In this document: piece after piece, positions 24,397 to 33,689 of the stretch
How the letters are laid out: each line of letters opens with the position of its first letter
Position numbering within the stretch: the first letter of the stretch is position 1
DNA from: Chitinophaga polysaccharea
GTDB taxonomy: Bacteria > Bacteroidota > Bacteroidia > Chitinophagales > Chitinophagaceae
Assembly (NCBI RefSeq): GCF_902150045.1
Contig: NZ_CABFVU010000002.1
Location: forward strand, 484,001 to 548,000
Length of the DNA: 64,000 bases
Direction: 5' to 3'
Notes under the pieces: generated by a model
What the model was told of the DNA's origin: nothing
What the model saw: the letters and a program-made list of their open reading frames with translations, nothing else
Database searches by the model: none
Position numbers and translations under genes: made by a program

Positions 24397-26175
24397 ATGT
24401 CATTGTATACGCACACCTCATTTACTATTGGTGATCATCAGTTTACTTCTTTTCATTCCCTTACCCTGTATCAGACTATCCGCGGCCATCATAGCTTTGA
24501 AATCATGATCGGGTACGACTGGCTCACTAAGCTGGGAAAAGGATTATTCAATGCCGGTAAGGAATTCCTGGGTAAGGAAATATCTATCTCTGTAAAACCT
24601 GTTGAGTTAAATGCTGTGTATAAGCCGCTGAATTTTAACGGTATTGTTGATGGTATCAGTATGGGAAAAGAGAGTGATGGCACACACGGTTTTTGTGTGA
24701 TAAAAGGGCACAGTGTTACCATCCTGCTGGAGGATGATGAAAACATAGCGTGTTATGAACAGAAAAATTTGTCGGCCATAGTCACTGAAGCCCTGAAAGG
24801 ATGCGGACCTTACGCCAAATCACCTGCGGTAGATCCGGCGCATACAGATACCCTGAAATATATTGTACAGTATAAAGAAACCACTTACCAGTTTATAGAG
24901 CGGCTCGCGGCCCGTTTCGGGGAGTGGTTTTTTTATGATGGAGAAAAGGTGATATTTGGAAACTACCGGCCACAGAAAACGACGCTTACCCATCAGGTAG
25001 ACCTGATCGGGTTTAACCTTGATCTTACTGTGAAATCCAATAACAGCCGGCTGTACGGATATGATTACCGGCAAAGCCAGGTAGTAAGCAACGATACCCT
25101 TTCTGTACCTGCAGGTAACACCGATGTATATACGAGTCACCTCAAAGAAATAAGTGAACGTCTTTATAAAAAAACATCACAATATAAGCTGAACCAGTCG
25201 TTTGGAACAGGTGCAAAGTCGCAGCTGGATAAATATACACAGGCGCAAAAAAAAGGAAGGCTTTCCCGGATGGCGGTGCTCAAAGGTACCAGCCAGCAGA
25301 GCGCATTACGCATTGGTGATATCATTACAGTGAATGAATCGGTACTTTCCAATGAGCATCATGGTGAATTTGTGGTAACAGAGCTGGTCCATTACTGTAC
25401 GGAAAACGGGCTGTATAAAAACACATTTGAAGCCATTCCTGCGGCTGCCGCCATGCCGGTGGTAGACCTGTACAGCACACCGTTCTGTGAAGCGCAAAGC
25501 GCTGTGGTAACAGATAATAACGACCCAAAGGGACTGGGCCGCATAAGGGTAAAATTCCAATGGCAGCAACAGGGATCCACTCCATGGTTACGATTAGTAT
25601 CCCCGCATGGAGGTACCGACAAAGGATTTTATTTTATACCTGAAACCGGGGAGGAAGTATGGGTAGATTTTGAAGGCGGCAACCCTGAAGTACCGGTGGT
25701 ACTCGGCACCGTATATAACGGGAACGCCAAAACCGGTTTCGGGGATGCACAAAATAACCTGAAGGTGATCAAAACCCGCAGCGGGCACCTCATCCGGCTG
25801 GATGATACCGATGGGGCAGAGAGTATTACCATCACAGATAAATCGGGGAATATTGTAACAATGGATACCAGCGCCCAAAGTATCAACATCGCTGCAATGG
25901 AAAATATTACTATCAACGCTAAGAACATCAGCTTTACAGCAAAAGAAAATATACAGGTAAGCGCAGGTAAAAATCTGTCGCAAACTGCGGTGAAAGACTT
26001 CAGCCTGCTCGCCGCCAATATTAAGGAAGTAGCTGATGATACACTGCAGCGTACTGCTAAAAGTATTGAGAAAACAGCGGAGAAAGTAAGCATGAGCAGT
26101 ACTAAGGAGAATATTGAAATGCATAGCGCCAAACAAATAGTGAATAAGAGCGGCGATAAAGCGAAAATGTTTTAA
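24397..26175 (+). CDS. VgrG-type spike protein of a contractile secretion system
   Basis: The needle-tip trimer that carries effectors in type VI secretion and related injection machines. The 592-residue product has the gp27-like N-terminal part (to about 350, with GIVDGISMGKESDGTHG, QYKETTYQFIERLAARFGEWFFYDG), the gp5-like OB domain (DPKGLGRIRVKFQWQQQGSTPWLRLVSPHGG, noted as GLGRIRVKFQWQQ and WLRLVSPHGGTDKGFYFIPE), then EEVWVDFEGGNPEVPVVLG and a beta-helical tail of alternating short strands (SINIAAMENITINAKNISF). It is the first gene of a seven-gene operon ending at 33551. No sheath, tube or baseplate genes are in the window. Confidence 0.93.
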   Translation: MSLYTHTSFTIGDHQFTSFHSLTLYQTIRGHHSFEIMIGYDWLTKLGKGLFNAGKEFLGKEISISVKPVELNAVYKPLNFNGIVDGISMGKESDGTHGFCVIKGHSVTILLEDDENIACYEQKNLSAIVTEALKGCGPYAKSPAVDPAHTDTLKYIVQYKETTYQFIERLAARFGEWFFYDGEKVIFGNYRPQKTTLTHQVDLIGFNLDLTVKSNNSRLYGYDYRQSQVVSNDTLSVPAGNTDVYTSHLKEISERLYKKTSQYKLNQSFGTGAKSQLDKYTQAQKKGRLSRMAVLKGTSQQSALRIGDIITVNESVLSNEHHGEFVVTELVHYCTENGLYKNTFEAIPAAAAMPVVDLYSTPFCEAQSAVVTDNNDPKGLGRIRVKFQWQQQGSTPWLRLVSPHGGTDKGFYFIPETGEEVWVDFEGGNPEVPVVLGTVYNGNAKTGFGDAQNNLKVIKTRSGHLIRLDDTDGAESITITDKSGNIVTMDTSAQSINIAAMENITINAKNISFTAKENIQVSAGKNLSQTAVKDFSLLAANIKEVADDTLQRTAKSIEKTAEKVSMSSTKENIEMHSAKQIVNKSGDKAKMF

Positions 26176-26195
26176 CCCCACATAACCAGCCACAG

Positions 26196-27695
26196 ATGGG
26201 AAGTATCATCTCAATAGCAAAGTCAATTGTTGAAAGCTCCGAGCTGTCAACTACCTATGCAACTAACGGAGATATCAGCTTGAATGCCGCCAGCCAGGTA
26301 AAATTACGGAGCACAGAGAAAATTATTTATGATAAGTATAAAGCACCGGAAACAAAAGAGAAGGAACTAAAGAAATTCCTGGTACACTTCAGACGGCCGG
26401 CGGAATATAAAGGAGAATATGGGTTCGACTGGCTCAGGGACGAATACATTTATGCGTTAACTTATATTGAGCGCGATAACAATAACCAACCCTGTAACAG
26501 TACCGTGCCGCTGGTAAGCGACGTAGCTGCCGCTAAAAGCGAGTATCTGAAAGATGTAGAGAACCCTGTGAAACCATATGGTGTTGACTATTATCCCGCA
26601 TGGTTATCACTGTTTCCTTACACTACCTCGCAACAATTCAAGTATGGCTCTTCCATGAACAAAGATGGCGCAAGGCTGGATCTTGAACTGGAAGAAATAG
26701 AAGAAGTGATCAATGATGGCACAGAGATCATCTTCGAATCAAAAAATCCGAATCTCAAAATATCCCCGCAGAAAATAAATATTGCCGCAGTAATGGGAAG
26801 CGGATTGCAAACCCGCCACCGGCCGGGAGGGGTAAAAGTCAAGTACTATAAGCTGAAAGGCGCTGTGAACGTAGTAAATACCAATGCTCCTCTTCAGCAG
26901 CATGAAGAAATAAAAGTATTTGCAAAATTGGGCAATAAGAAAGAAGAAGTGGGCAAGCTGATGGTGTACAATAACCACATCATTCCCAAAATGGAACTGA
27001 TCCTGGTAAAAGTTGGTACACAGGCCAACAGCCTTCCTTCCATCGATCAGCAGCTGGTGAAAGATATGGAATACCAGTTCAAAAGGGCTTCCTATAACCA
27101 GGCCCTCATCCGGGCGGAACTTAAAACAGATACTGTTTTCGAAACAGGGGTACTACCTTTTACCGACAGCACTGTTACCAGTTACTGGAATAATGTATTG
27201 GGAGGATCTGCATCGTTTAATGAACAACAGTTTCTTGAAGATGTAATTAAGCTGTATGAAAGATACGGACAGCACAAACCCAACGGAGGCCGCATCAATG
27301 CCGATGCCAATAAACGGACCTATATTTTTCTCACGGATTTGCCAGCCAGCTTTAATGGCCTCACCGCTGCTGACAATGGAGATGTGATCAAGGAATTTGT
27401 ATGGGGAAATGCCTTTGTAGTATTCCTGAGCGGACTGAATCAACGGCGTACACTGCTGCATGAAGCCGGCCACTCGCTGGGCCTGCAACACACGTTCAGT
27501 GCAGGAGCGCCCATGGCAGGGCTTAAGCCGCCGCCTTATACTTTTTACCAGGGACATACCGACAATATCATGGATTATACCTGGCAAACAAACGGTAACC
27601 TGAATCCGTACAATGCCAAAGACAATATGCGTTCTTTCTTCAAGTTCCAGTGGGATATCATGAGACAGGACCGGAGCTTAATTTTAAATTATTAG
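26196..27695 (+). CDS. Putative metzincin-type zinc protease effector, VgrG-linked
   Basis: A 499-residue protein, 20 bp after vgrG. The C-terminal part is a zinc metalloprotease: HEAGHSLGLQH (His 422, Glu 423, His 426, His 432) is the HExxHxxGxxH metzincin motif, and NIMDY about 33 residues later supplies the Met-turn. The first 40 residues (TTYATNGDISLNAASQVKL) resemble the beta tail of VgrG, and the next 100 (FLVHFRRPAEYKGEYGFDWLRDEYI and after, here given as FRRPAEYKGEYGFDWLRDEY) could be a docking domain; neither is assigned to a family. No signal peptide is seen, as expected of a VgrG-delivered effector. Target unknown. Confidence 0.75.
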   Translation: MGSIISIAKSIVESSELSTTYATNGDISLNAASQVKLRSTEKIIYDKYKAPETKEKELKKFLVHFRRPAEYKGEYGFDWLRDEYIYALTYIERDNNNQPCNSTVPLVSDVAAAKSEYLKDVENPVKPYGVDYYPAWLSLFPYTTSQQFKYGSSMNKDGARLDLELEEIEEVINDGTEIIFESKNPNLKISPQKINIAAVMGSGLQTRHRPGGVKVKYYKLKGAVNVVNTNAPLQQHEEIKVFAKLGNKKEEVGKLMVYNNHIIPKMELILVKVGTQANSLPSIDQQLVKDMEYQFKRASYNQALIRAELKTDTVFETGVLPFTDSTVTSYWNNVLGGSASFNEQQFLEDVIKLYERYGQHKPNGGRINADANKRTYIFLTDLPASFNGLTAADNGDVIKEFVWGNAFVVFLSGLNQRRTLLHEAGHSLGLQHTFSAGAPMAGLKPPPYTFYQGHTDNIMDYTWQTNGNLNPYNAKDNMRSFFKFQWDIMRQDRSLILNY

Positions 27696-27696
27696 T

Positions 27697-28182
27697 ATGC
27701 GCGGCAGTTTGCTTACCCTTTTATTCGTAATAACGGTAATGGATATACTACCGGCACAAACGAAGTCCTCATCCACTCCGGTGGCCTGGGTACATTTTGG
27801 TGTTTTTTCCAACAGTGCCCGTGTGAAATACCGCATTACACCCGCTGCCCTGGAACGCTACTGGCTGGATACCAGCGGTGTGAAAATTGACTCCTCCGTA
27901 CAGCAATTATCTGCTGCCCAATGGCAGCGGAACCGCTTTATACTGGACGCTATCCCATCCCTGCTGCTAACCGCCGGTACTACTACATATAGCTGGGGTT
28001 GTCTTTATTGTGGAGAGCAGCCGGTAATAATAGTAGATATCGGGTTCGCTGATAAAAGGCCGGGATTCTCTTATCAGATAGATGGCGATACCAGCCGTAT
28101 TCCTGCAGGGATACGGAAGTACGTAAAGAATATAAGGAGCGCAGTTGCACAGCTGATTGCGGAGGAAAGTAAAAAACAGTAG
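27697..28182 (+). CDS. Small exported protein; candidate immunity protein
   Basis: A 161-residue protein that I do not recognise. It has a signal peptide (MRGSLLTLLFVITVMDILPAQ), so the mature form is periplasmic. It starts one base after the stop of the metzincin gene, the spacing usual for an effector-immunity pair. Two cysteines sit in YSWGCLYCGEQP. An immunity role is inference from position and export only; it could also be an accessory protein. Confidence 0.6.
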   Translation: MRGSLLTLLFVITVMDILPAQTKSSSTPVAWVHFGVFSNSARVKYRITPAALERYWLDTSGVKIDSSVQQLSAAQWQRNRFILDAIPSLLLTAGTTTYSWGCLYCGEQPVIIVDIGFADKRPGFSYQIDGDTSRIPAGIRKYVKNIRSAVAQLIAEESKKQ

Positions 28183-28192
28183 CCATTCCGAT

Positions 28193-29131
28193 ATGAATAA
28201 TCGTTCTTTCCGGTTTAACCCGGTGCATCTCAACAGAACTTATGGTGTAACCTATGTTATTCAGTCGGCAGGCATAGAACAGGTGATCAGCTACGAGATA
28301 ACAGTTAATTGTTCTAAAAGATTGCCCGGCGATATGTTCCTGTTTGAAATAAATAAAGGACAGGTATACATCAACAACCAGGCGCCTGAAAAGATGATTG
28401 ATAAACTTGCGGAGCAATGTGGAAAAGTATTATATCCGTTGCAGATAAGGGTAAATAGTGCCGGGCAGTTTTCCGGTATTGTTAACCAGGCGCAGATAGC
28501 GGCTGCCTGGGAAGGCATTAAACCTGCATTGCAGCAATATTATACGGGAGAAATTACAGCGCAGATCATGTCCTACATGGATCTTGCAGTAAGCAGCGAG
28601 CCGCATATTTACCGGTCGCTCTGTCGCGATTGGTTTATGGCGCTTTATTTTGCTGACCTCTACCAGCCCGGGAGCGATATTATGAAACGCGGGCTTACCG
28701 CAGCATTGCCGCTAATGCCTTATACAACGCCGGTATTGTTTAACGTTACGCAGCAGCCGGTGCAGCATAATACAGCGAGTGGCAGCCTGGTATTGCAGCA
28801 GAAAGGAAATTGCAGCGATCCGCGTAGTGTGGAAGATCTTATGGCAGGGAAGGAAATTCCATTATCACAGCAGCTGCACGGTATTCACACGCCCTTAAAG
28901 GGGCAGGCATATATCAGCTATAAGTTATATCAAACGGATTATTCCATCAATGCCATAACGGGAGAATGCAGCTTGCAGCTCGCACCCGGTGAGGATAAGA
29001 AAGTAACGTTCACTGTTTATCATTTACGGGAGAAAGATAAAACGCTGGCCCCGGTTATGCCGGTGCTGCTGCCGGAACAGGAACCGGCCGCAAAAAAGAA
29101 AAGGCGTTTTTCCTTCTTTTTCAAAAATTAA
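28193..29131 (+). CDS. Hypothetical protein in the vgrG operon
   Basis: A 312-residue protein with no family that I recognise and no signal peptide. From the ATG at 28193 it starts MNNRSFRFNPVHLNRTYGV; an in-frame start at 28157 would overlap the preceding gene and is less likely. The sequence is mixed alpha/beta with a central aromatic helix (CRDWFMALYFADLYQPG), a DPRSVEDLMAGKEI segment, and a basic C-terminus (PAAKKKRRFSFFFKN). It sits between the exported protein and the PAAR-like gene, 6 bp before the latter, where adaptors or chaperones for effector loading are often found; that role is a guess. Confidence 0.7.
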   Translation: MNNRSFRFNPVHLNRTYGVTYVIQSAGIEQVISYEITVNCSKRLPGDMFLFEINKGQVYINNQAPEKMIDKLAEQCGKVLYPLQIRVNSAGQFSGIVNQAQIAAAWEGIKPALQQYYTGEITAQIMSYMDLAVSSEPHIYRSLCRDWFMALYFADLYQPGSDIMKRGLTAALPLMPYTTPVLFNVTQQPVQHNTASGSLVLQQKGNCSDPRSVEDLMAGKEIPLSQQLHGIHTPLKGQAYISYKLYQTDYSINAITGECSLQLAPGEDKKVTFTVYHLREKDKTLAPVMPVLLPEQEPAAKKKRRFSFFFKN

Positions 29132-29137
29132 AAGGAT

Positions 29138-29620
29138 ATGAGTGAAAAACATCTGGTTTGCCAGGGCGCCCTTTGTAAGTGCCAGTTTGGTACCACCCCC
29201 GATAAGCTGAAAGTGAAAAGCCAGCAGGTACATTATATCAACGATAAAGACGGCGCCGAAAAGCCGTTGGCCAATACAAAGGACATTGGTCAGCCTTTTG
29301 AAGCCAATACATTTGGCAGTTGCAGCAAGAAGAATAATAACCCCTGTACGCCATCTGTTACCGGATGGAGTGGGTTTTATGATAAGGTGGTATTACCGGG
29401 AGATGCCTATATTTTACTGGAAGACAGTAAAGCGACCTGCGCTACCGGCGGGAAAGACTGTATCTCCATCACTTTTCACGGGCAAACAGCCGATATGACA
29501 AAGAAAGATGCAGAGAAAGCCGATAAAGAAGTACAAACGCATCTGAACCCAATGATGGATGTGCAAAAAGTAGAGGAAGATTTATTTCTGATCCGGTTTC
29601 CGCAGGGACAACCGTTTTAA
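29138..29620 (+). CDS. DUF4280 (PAAR-like) tip protein
   Basis: A 160-residue PAAR-like protein of the DUF4280 type that sharpens the VgrG spike and can attach effectors. The signature is the early cysteine pair CQGALCKCQFG with the following PDKLKV, then CSKKNNNPCTPSVTGW and a later CATGGKDCISITFHGQ. The conserved cysteines (about residues 8, 13, 15, 57, 63, 100 and 106) are likely zinc or structural. The next gene starts 11 bp downstream, which suggests that its 989-residue product is the cargo. Confidence 0.88.
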   Translation: MSEKHLVCQGALCKCQFGTTPDKLKVKSQQVHYINDKDGAEKPLANTKDIGQPFEANTFGSCSKKNNNPCTPSVTGWSGFYDKVVLPGDAYILLEDSKATCATGGKDCISITFHGQTADMTKKDAEKADKEVQTHLNPMMDVQKVEEDLFLIRFPQGQPF

Positions 29621-29631
29621 AAATAGTTGCC

Positions 29632-32601
29632 ATGTCTCATAATAAAAAGCTGGTAGTCACTATCCCGGCAGCAAAAGGATCGGTGGATGCAAAAACGTCG
29701 ACCGCAGTATTGAATGAAGCGGGAACGGTACGGGCGGAGATGAAGGGTATCACTACGATGGTAGAAAAGGCGCCTGCACCCGCAAAGGTCACCATTCCCA
29801 TGAAAGCGCCGGAGGCCGACAAAACGCCTTATCGCTGGATCTGGTCCATGTTGCGCACACTTACATTTAAGAAAACAGATGTAAACGACACACTGAAAGG
29901 ACCATTGGTATATCCTAACTTTCCGAAAATTGTGGAAGGCGGCGGGTTGGGATGGCTGGAACCTGTGCTGGAAGGACAGGAGCCCACTAACTCGGCTGCT
30001 CGTGGTTACTTTATTGCTGCACGTGGAAAACCCGCGGTTCTTTCAGCAGAGTGGAGGGAGTTTACCCCTAACAATGATGGCAAAATAATCACCGGCGGCA
30101 GCAAAAAATTCAGGGAAAGCGTGCAGCTGCATATTTATACCCGTGCTTTGTACGGACAGGAATTAAGGATCTTCCTGATGGACAATGATACTGCCAGCGC
30201 CGACGATGATCTGCCACCCTGGGAACGGACTGCCGGAGTAGCCCAGATTGAAAAAGGGAAAGAAACGCCCGATGATGCCATCAAGTATTTTACCCGACAG
30301 GTGAAAATAATGCCTATCCTGCAGGATGAAACTACCCGCGGAGAGGCCTTACAGGTAAGTGATTACGTGGTGAAGGATAAATCAGGGAAAGATATGAAAG
30401 TGGCCGCCGGTTCTATCCACTACCAGGCTTTTGTACAGAAAATAGTGGTGGATGTTTTCCTGGACGACCTCTGGAAGCCGGGTGCAGGTGAAGTGCTGGA
30501 AATATATCCCATCATAAAATCAAGAGATGGTAAAATCACCAAAACCCTATCAAAGTGTTTTCTCAGTGTAAAGGAAGATCCTGCCGTAAAAGAATCCCCC
30601 CTGCTGTACGGTGGTAATAAACCCGTGCTGGCAGGCGATATTCCAACAAACACACGGAAATTCCAGCCATGCAAATACGGTATGATCACCGTGGAAGACA
30701 AAGACGGCGTACAAACCATATTTGATGAAAATGTGCTCGATTTCAAGCCCCCGGAGAATCTTACCTATAACATAGTAGCCGGAAGTGAAACTGCGAAGAA
30801 AACTATTAAGCTCAGTGTGCAAAGCCTGGTAACTCATGAAGATGAATGTACCGCAACACCTAAGCACAAGGATCATGTAATTGACATAAGTAGCTTTGGC
30901 GCCAAAGGATATAAAAAAGAAGATACCAAAGCAGGCGTAAAAAGGGAACCGGAAAAGGAAAGCGCCGCCAAAGGAAAATTTGAAATAAAAGCCAATAATT
31001 ATAAATTCAAAAGAGATACCAATGCTTCTTTTTCCGGTGTGATAAAAGTATCTGATGAAGAACTGGAATTTGATGCGCAGTATAAATATCTCTTCTTCGA
31101 TGAAAATAATCATATCCTTTTCCAACGGATACTGGGCTACCTGTGGATTCCCGAGGCACAGGCCGATCATTTCCCGGTAACTATCCAAACCTGCCGCTGG
31201 AAGCATGTTATCGATTTTGCTGTGTACCCCGATATCAAATGGACCGCAGCCCTGGCCTTTAACATGGAAAAAGCCGATTTTGATGCGTTGAAAACCAAAT
31301 TCGCGGAAGCCAATAATGGTAAGGGAATAAAGAACGCCCTGCAGCGTTTTACCATGAACCGCCTGGAAAACGTGGAAAAAATAGGGGAAGTCGCAAAAGG
31401 CCGCTGGAGCAAACCTACGCCTACGTTGGACCGGCATAATGAGGAACTGGGTACTGAGCTGGGTGAAATGTTGGCCCTGCCAAAAGATAAAAAGGCAGCG
31501 CCAACACCCGTAAAAACCAGGGGTAAGTTTGCGGAGTTGGTGGAACTGCTGAAGGAATTTGATTTTTCCATCAAGGTAGAATGGAATAATGATACCGAGA
31601 GTGTGGATCCTATTGAAGATATGATTGCCAAATACTACAACGTATTAAAGGCAGGGTGGCACCTGGTAAAGGAATTCAGGAACATCATTCATGGCGATCA
31701 TACCACCAAGGCAGATACCTCCGGGGATGATGGGAAAAACCCTGATGAGTTTATCAATAAGAACAGAACGAATCCCGACAAGAATATCCAGGGCCTTATT
31801 CAGCGAATGCAGCGCAAGCCGTTTGATTATGAGCTGCAGTTTCCAAAGCTGGGACTGGCTGCCTCCTGGTATTATGAAACTATGCCGCCCAAGAACGGCG
31901 ACAGTAAATTATGGGGAGCCGGCAGAACCGTAGTGGTAAAGCTGGATGCCAAGCCGTTGGTGGGCATCGATCTTAAATGGGATTTCCTGGAACTGCTTTG
32001 CCGCAGGCACCCTATCGCATATGCTATTCTGAAAGCTGTGGATGCGCTGCTGTATATATGTGCAGACGACGACAGTAAAGTGGATGTTAGTGTGACCATT
32101 TCCGGTAAAATAGACCTGGAGGCCACTTTTAAGCATAATACGGTAGGAGGAAATGTGCTTACCCGGGAGAAGGGCGCTTCTGAAAAGAAAGAGGACCTGA
32201 TAAAGGGCGGCGCTGCAGTATCCGTAAAGCTGGAATGTAAGCTGTACCTGAGTAAATCAGCTACTGCATTCAAAGTGAAAGTGGTGGTGGCGCTGGGGAT
32301 AGGACTGGAAGGAAGCTCCGGGCTGGGATTGCAGGCCAGGATTGGTTCTGATGCCGCGGGATTGTTTGTAGGGTTTGATCTGATTTTTGAAGGCATAAAA
32401 ATTGAAGGGTATGTAGAAGCAAAAGTGAATGTAGGAGAAAAAACAAAGGAAGTAAAGAAGAAGAAAGGAGAACCGGAAAAGCCGGCAGAGTATAATAAAG
32501 TGGTAGAAGCCAATCCCAAAGCGTCTTTTGAAATCGGTATCGATGAGAAAAAGATCTCTTTGAAAAAAATATATTTAACTAAAAAAGAGTCCGACGGATG
32601 A
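29632..32601 (+). CDS. Large hypothetical protein, candidate effector or scaffold of the VgrG module
   Basis: A 989-residue soluble protein with no signal peptide and no family that I can name. Residues 1-60 are Ala/Lys/Pro-rich and low in complexity. A beta-rich region follows (about 65-350, with GYFIAARGKPAVLSAEWREF and LHIYTRALYGQELRIFLMD), then a Lys/Glu-rich linker near 400-440, a middle mixed domain, and from about 800 to 960 a run of alternating hydrophobic strands (AVSVKLECKLYLS, FKVKVVVALGIGLEG, LFVGFDLIFEGIKIEGYVEA) ending in a Lys-rich tail. The strand pattern is suggestive of a membrane-inserting or beta-solenoid end. It follows the PAAR-like gene directly and overlaps the next gene by 4 bp. 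Confidence 0.75.
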   Translation: MSHNKKLVVTIPAAKGSVDAKTSTAVLNEAGTVRAEMKGITTMVEKAPAPAKVTIPMKAPEADKTPYRWIWSMLRTLTFKKTDVNDTLKGPLVYPNFPKIVEGGGLGWLEPVLEGQEPTNSAARGYFIAARGKPAVLSAEWREFTPNNDGKIITGGSKKFRESVQLHIYTRALYGQELRIFLMDNDTASADDDLPPWERTAGVAQIEKGKETPDDAIKYFTRQVKIMPILQDETTRGEALQVSDYVVKDKSGKDMKVAAGSIHYQAFVQKIVVDVFLDDLWKPGAGEVLEIYPIIKSRDGKITKTLSKCFLSVKEDPAVKESPLLYGGNKPVLAGDIPTNTRKFQPCKYGMITVEDKDGVQTIFDENVLDFKPPENLTYNIVAGSETAKKTIKLSVQSLVTHEDECTATPKHKDHVIDISSFGAKGYKKEDTKAGVKREPEKESAAKGKFEIKANNYKFKRDTNASFSGVIKVSDEELEFDAQYKYLFFDENNHILFQRILGYLWIPEAQADHFPVTIQTCRWKHVIDFAVYPDIKWTAALAFNMEKADFDALKTKFAEANNGKGIKNALQRFTMNRLENVEKIGEVAKGRWSKPTPTLDRHNEELGTELGEMLALPKDKKAAPTPVKTRGKFAELVELLKEFDFSIKVEWNNDTESVDPIEDMIAKYYNVLKAGWHLVKEFRNIIHGDHTTKADTSGDDGKNPDEFINKNRTNPDKNIQGLIQRMQRKPFDYELQFPKLGLAASWYYETMPPKNGDSKLWGAGRTVVVKLDAKPLVGIDLKWDFLELLCRRHPIAYAILKAVDALLYICADDDSKVDVSVTISGKIDLEATFKHNTVGGNVLTREKGASEKKEDLIKGGAAVSVKLECKLYLSKSATAFKVKVVVALGIGLEGSSGLGLQARIGSDAAGLFVGFDLIFEGIKIEGYVEAKVNVGEKTKEVKKKKGEPEKPAEYNKVVEANPKASFEIGIDEKKISLKKIYLTKKESDG

Positions 32602-33551
32602 GTAAACCGGGAGTTTTCATCTTATTAATTCTAATGATCAGCCTGCACAGTTGCGGGCAGGGAACAACTGCAAAAAAAGAAAGCATGAATCAGGGTATTA
32701 AGGAAAAATATCTGAACAGTTATAAACTGGTGAAGAAATACGACTATAATCCACGGTTTATCCTGGATTTTAACAGCTACAACTGCACTTATGAGATCCT
32801 GATCAATGATATGCCGGCCTATTCCGACTTTGGCAGTGGGAACCAGGGCGGTGCGGTATGGCCGGTATCTCCCAATATCCTGAAAAGCGGCAAACAAACC
32901 ATTACCATCAGGGTATTTCCCAAAGTAGATGACGACGATAAGATGGATTCATTTTTACTGGCAAAGAATTGTGGCCTGGAAGTGAAAGTAATGAGTGGTG
33001 ATGAGGAAAAGGAAAAACCAAAGGAATATAAACAGTTGTTCTATTATAAGATGCCCGAAATAAACCTGGATAATGTGCCTTACCTGGAGTTTAAAGGCGT
33101 TTTCGAAGCTACCACCCCTTATCAGTTGAAAGGATGGAGCCAGAGCCAGGATCTCCGGAAGGAAGACAAGGCAAAGCTTACAAAGGAAGTACTGGCTTTT
33201 TATAACCAGTACCGCAAACTGATGGCAGATGGTAATATGAATGCAGTGGCGGAGCAGATCTATAACCGGGAGCTGGAAACCGAACAGGCCTATTTTCAGA
33301 ACAAGCCTGCAGATGCAGCAGAAACCTGGAACCGGTTTGACCAGATTAAGGCGTATCACCTGGAGATGTTACCACTGGAGCATTATGAGCTGCGGTTTTT
33401 TGGAGATGGCAGGGTAGTGGGGCTGATCCGCACAGATGATGAACTGAGGGGTGAATCGGCCCTTGCAGGCATTACAGACAATAAGTACAAGATATACAAC
33501 CTGTTGCTTCACAAACCGGTTGGCAGCGATCAGTTACAGGTGATCAGGTAA
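32598..33551 (+). CDS. Lipoprotein of the VgrG module; candidate immunity protein
   Basis: A 317-residue lipoprotein with a clear lipobox (LILMISLHSCGQ, Cys 19). I do not recognise its fold. It has a beta-rich N-terminal half (FILDFNSYNCTYEILINDMP) and a helical C-terminal half (VLAFYNQYRKLMADGNMNAVAEQIYNRE, here given as NQYRKLMADGNMNAVAEQ). Its ATG overlaps the stop of the 989-residue gene (ATGA), so the two are coupled. Export to the envelope and the coupling suit an immunity protein, but this is inference. It is the last gene of the operon. Confidence 0.7.
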   Translation: MSKPGVFILLILMISLHSCGQGTTAKKESMNQGIKEKYLNSYKLVKKYDYNPRFILDFNSYNCTYEILINDMPAYSDFGSGNQGGAVWPVSPNILKSGKQTITIRVFPKVDDDDKMDSFLLAKNCGLEVKVMSGDEEKEKPKEYKQLFYYKMPEINLDNVPYLEFKGVFEATTPYQLKGWSQSQDLRKEDKAKLTKEVLAFYNQYRKLMADGNMNAVAEQIYNRELETEQAYFQNKPADAAETWNRFDQIKAYHLEMLPLEHYELRFFGDGRVVGLIRTDDELRGESALAGITDNKYKIYNLLLHKPVGSDQLQVIR

Positions 33552-33570
33552 AAGAAATGATTTGTGATCA

Positions 33571-33605
33571 GGGGGCAACATTGCACATGTTGTCCCCTTT
33601 TTTAT
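33571..33605 (+). terminator. Terminator at the end of the vgrG operon
   Basis: GGGGGCAACA pairs with TGTTGTCCCC around a 7-base loop (one G-T pair) and is followed by a T run. It is 20 bp after the last stop. Confidence 0.9.
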
Positions 33606-33689
33606 TTTACCGGGATATTAAAAATCAACATCTTTTTACTAACCTTGTGAAATATGTCGCCCTGGGATTTTCAATCAAATCTAAACGTT

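Noticed and set aside
24397..33551. Complete type VI secretion locus or prophage tail
   Set aside because: No sheath, tube, baseplate, membrane complex or ATPase genes; only the tip and associated proteins are present.
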